Source: Pavlovales sp. CCMP2436
Lineage: Eukaryota; Haptophyta; Pavlovophyceae; Pavlovales
Assembly: GCA_026770615.1 (NCBI GenBank)
Contig: MU631430.1
Span: 211,738 to 226,936 of the forward strand
Direction: 5' to 3'
Length of the DNA: 15,199 nucleotides
In this document: in pieces, positions 13,863 through 15,199 of the stretch
Position numbering within the stretch: position 1 is the stretch's first letter
Layout: every line of letters starts with the position of its first letter
Made by a program: the position numbers and the translations under genes
The notes under the pieces: model-generated
What the model saw: only the letters and a program-made list of their open reading frames with translations
The model's database searches: none
What the model was told of the DNA's origin: nothing

Positions 13863-14195
13863 ACAACCGCTTCCGCAGCTGCATCGGCCGCAGCCTGAGC
13901 TGCAGCCGCCGCATAATTGGCCGCCGTATCATTGGACGCCGCCTGAGCTGTGGCCGCCGCATTGAAGTGGCGCAAAGCAGGCGCTAAATATCGCTAATTC
14001 ATATAATTATAGTGATATAATTATAGCCATACATGTAGGATAATAAGCCGGTCTGATCATAGTGACGGTGACTCGATAGACGTGAGGACAGACTGAGGTT
14101 ATTTCACTTCTCCAGAAGCATGGTGGTAACGTGCTACCAGGGACTTAGACTGCACGGCTTGCCTGCGGCTCATGCCGCGCGCGGCCGTTTGCGCG
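13863..14195. other. Spacer between convergent genes, with Ala-codon-like repeats
   Basis: 13866-13962 repeats GCCGCCGCAT/GCCGCAGCCTGAGCTG-like units. Read on the minus strand it gives an Ala-rich frame without a start (AAAAQAAADAAAEAVV then stop), so it could be a low-complexity coding remnant. At 14064-14084 is an exact copy of 21 bases of the SUMO exon (13818-13838). Confidence 0.45.
14064..14084 (+). repeat. 21-bp exact copy of part of the SUMO exon
   Basis: GACGGTGACTCGATAGACGT followed by G occurs at 13818-13838 inside the exon, encoding DGDSIDV, and again at 14064-14084. Nothing else of the exon accompanies the second copy. Confidence 0.85.
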
Positions 14196-15199
14196 TCACC
14201 CCCGGGCCGAGCCGTCCGCCTCCGGCGATAGCTCTGCGAGGCGGCTGGCCTGCTCCGCGACGATGCTGGCCTGCTCGAGCGCGATGTCCTGCAAAATGTC
14301 AAATGCGGAATCGGGGTACTGCTTCCTGAATTCGTTCCACTCCGGCTGCTTGAGCACCATGGCCACGTGCACCACCACCACCGCGTGCGCCGCGTCGACG
14401 AGCCCCGGCACCTCGGCTCGGCGGCGTACGGCTTGAGCCGCAGCAGCACGGCGAGACAGTTGCCCGCGCAGAGCGAGTCGCGTAGCGCGCGCTCGCACTG
14501 CTCGAACACGCGCACAGCCGCGTCTGCGCCGTCGCCCTCGCCGCTGGGCGCACCGTGCACCTTGGCTGCAAGGTAGACCAGCTCGAGCAGCACGTCGAGG
14601 GAGGCCGGGAGCGCGGCGTGACCAAGCGCGTGCAGCTGGCTGAGCAACGCGATGTGCGCGGCCGACGAGAAGTCGGGGTCGGGCTCAACGTCGTTCGTGC
14701 CCTCAGCCATGCCGCCGAGGAGCAACCTCTCGTAGTAGGGCGACACGTGCGCGAGCAGCAGCCGGCTGCCGCCAATCCGCTCGCCGCCAAGTAAGCGGAA
14801 GACCACGTCGTGACCATTTGTGACTGGGCCAACGAGCGACGCGAGCGACTCGAAACTCTCGGCGAGCGCATCGCGCTCTGTTCGCAGGGCACTGTTCTCA
14901 AGCTGAATCTCCGTGGCCAGCCCTACTATTAGAGACGCTACGCTCGACTTGATCGCCTCGGGGCAAGAGCGTAGCAGCTCCACGACGAGCGGCAGCGCGC
15001 CCGCGGCGATGATGAGCGCGCAGGTGGCGACATCCTTGGCCAGCTCTGCCATCACGAAAGCTGTTTTCCCCTTGCCCTTCTCGGAGCCAGAGCGTAGCAG
15101 CTCCACGAGTGGCGGTAGCGCGCTCGAGGCGATGATAAGCGCGCGGCTGGCCGCATCCTTGGCCAGCTGTCCAATCGCCCACGCTGCGTGCGACTTGCT
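14196..15199 (-). CDS. ARM-repeat plus BTB-domain protein, 5'-partial, with apparent frameshift
   Basis: The gene enters from the right edge in frame. The first visible ~95 residues are two to three Armadillo-type units: AAWAIGQLAKDAASRALIIA, then ALPPLVELLRSGSEK, and again ELAKDV.TCALIIAAGALPL and VVELLRS, a period of about 42 residues. A helical linker LENSALRTERDALAESFESL follows. A BTB/POZ-like segment comes next: NGHDVVFRLLGGERI, LLLAHVSPYYERLLLGGMAE and LDVLLELVYLAAKVHGA. This order matches plant and algal ARM-BTB proteins, often ubiquitin-ligase substrate adaptors. After LLRLKPYAAE (about 14420) the sensible reading jumps to another frame: EVPGLVDAAHAVVVVHVAMV, LKQPEWNEFRKQYPDSAFDI, ending at TGA 14196. 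If the frame is not shifted, the first frame continues as a Ser/Arg-rich low-quality tail to 14099. So there is either a one-base defect near 14412-14420, a sequencing error or a decaying gene. Confidence 0.7.

Overview
The window looks like nuclear DNA of a unicellular eukaryotic alga. One gene has ten GT-AG introns, coding sequence is GC-rich against AT-mixed, simple-repeat-rich spacers, and proteins carry mitochondrial-like presequences or bipartite plastid-like leaders. The lineage cannot be fixed from sequence alone; a haptophyte, pelagophyte or similar alga with a secondary plastid would fit. I see no bacterial operon features.

Layout. 1-795: repeat-rich spacer. 796-1713: likely small two-exon gene with a signal-peptide-like N-terminus. 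1714-2298: spacer with a dispersed repeat. 2299-2844 (-): small unknown protein whose arginine-rich N-terminus, start codon included, is tandemly duplicated. 3167-3967 (-): unknown protein with a leader like those of thylakoid-lumen proteins. 4067-8509 (+): the best-supported gene, an 11-exon, 826-residue homodimeric (AceE/MdeB-like) pyruvate dehydrogenase E1 with a probable mitochondrial presequence, reconstructed exon by exon. It is divergent from the lumen-type gene across about 100 bp. 8510-11246: repeat territory, with a 310-bp tandem duplication, a strong hairpin, and a ~970-bp segment bounded by ~50-bp inverted repeats. 11247-11912 (-) and 12086-13048 (+): two intronless divergent ORFs, the second a sulfotransferase-like protein. 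13752-13862 (+): an orphan 3' exon of SUMO that lacks the diglycine. 14196-15199 (-): an ARM-BTB protein running off the window edge, with an apparent frameshift.

The most notable signal is in the E1 gene. Introns 9 and 10 start with the same ~120-bp sequence, homologous from the first base of the splice donor and containing an A-run/T-run foldback. Intron 9 is bounded by the direct repeat TACCAG, whose second copy supplies the 3' splice site. This is what an introner (intron-generating mobile element) insertion is expected to look like.

The genes do not form one pathway. The E1 gene is central carbon metabolism, the lumen-type gene suggests photosynthesis, the sulfotransferase-like ORF would act in the secretory pathway, and the right end holds ubiquitin-like and BTB (ubiquitin-ligase adaptor type) sequences.
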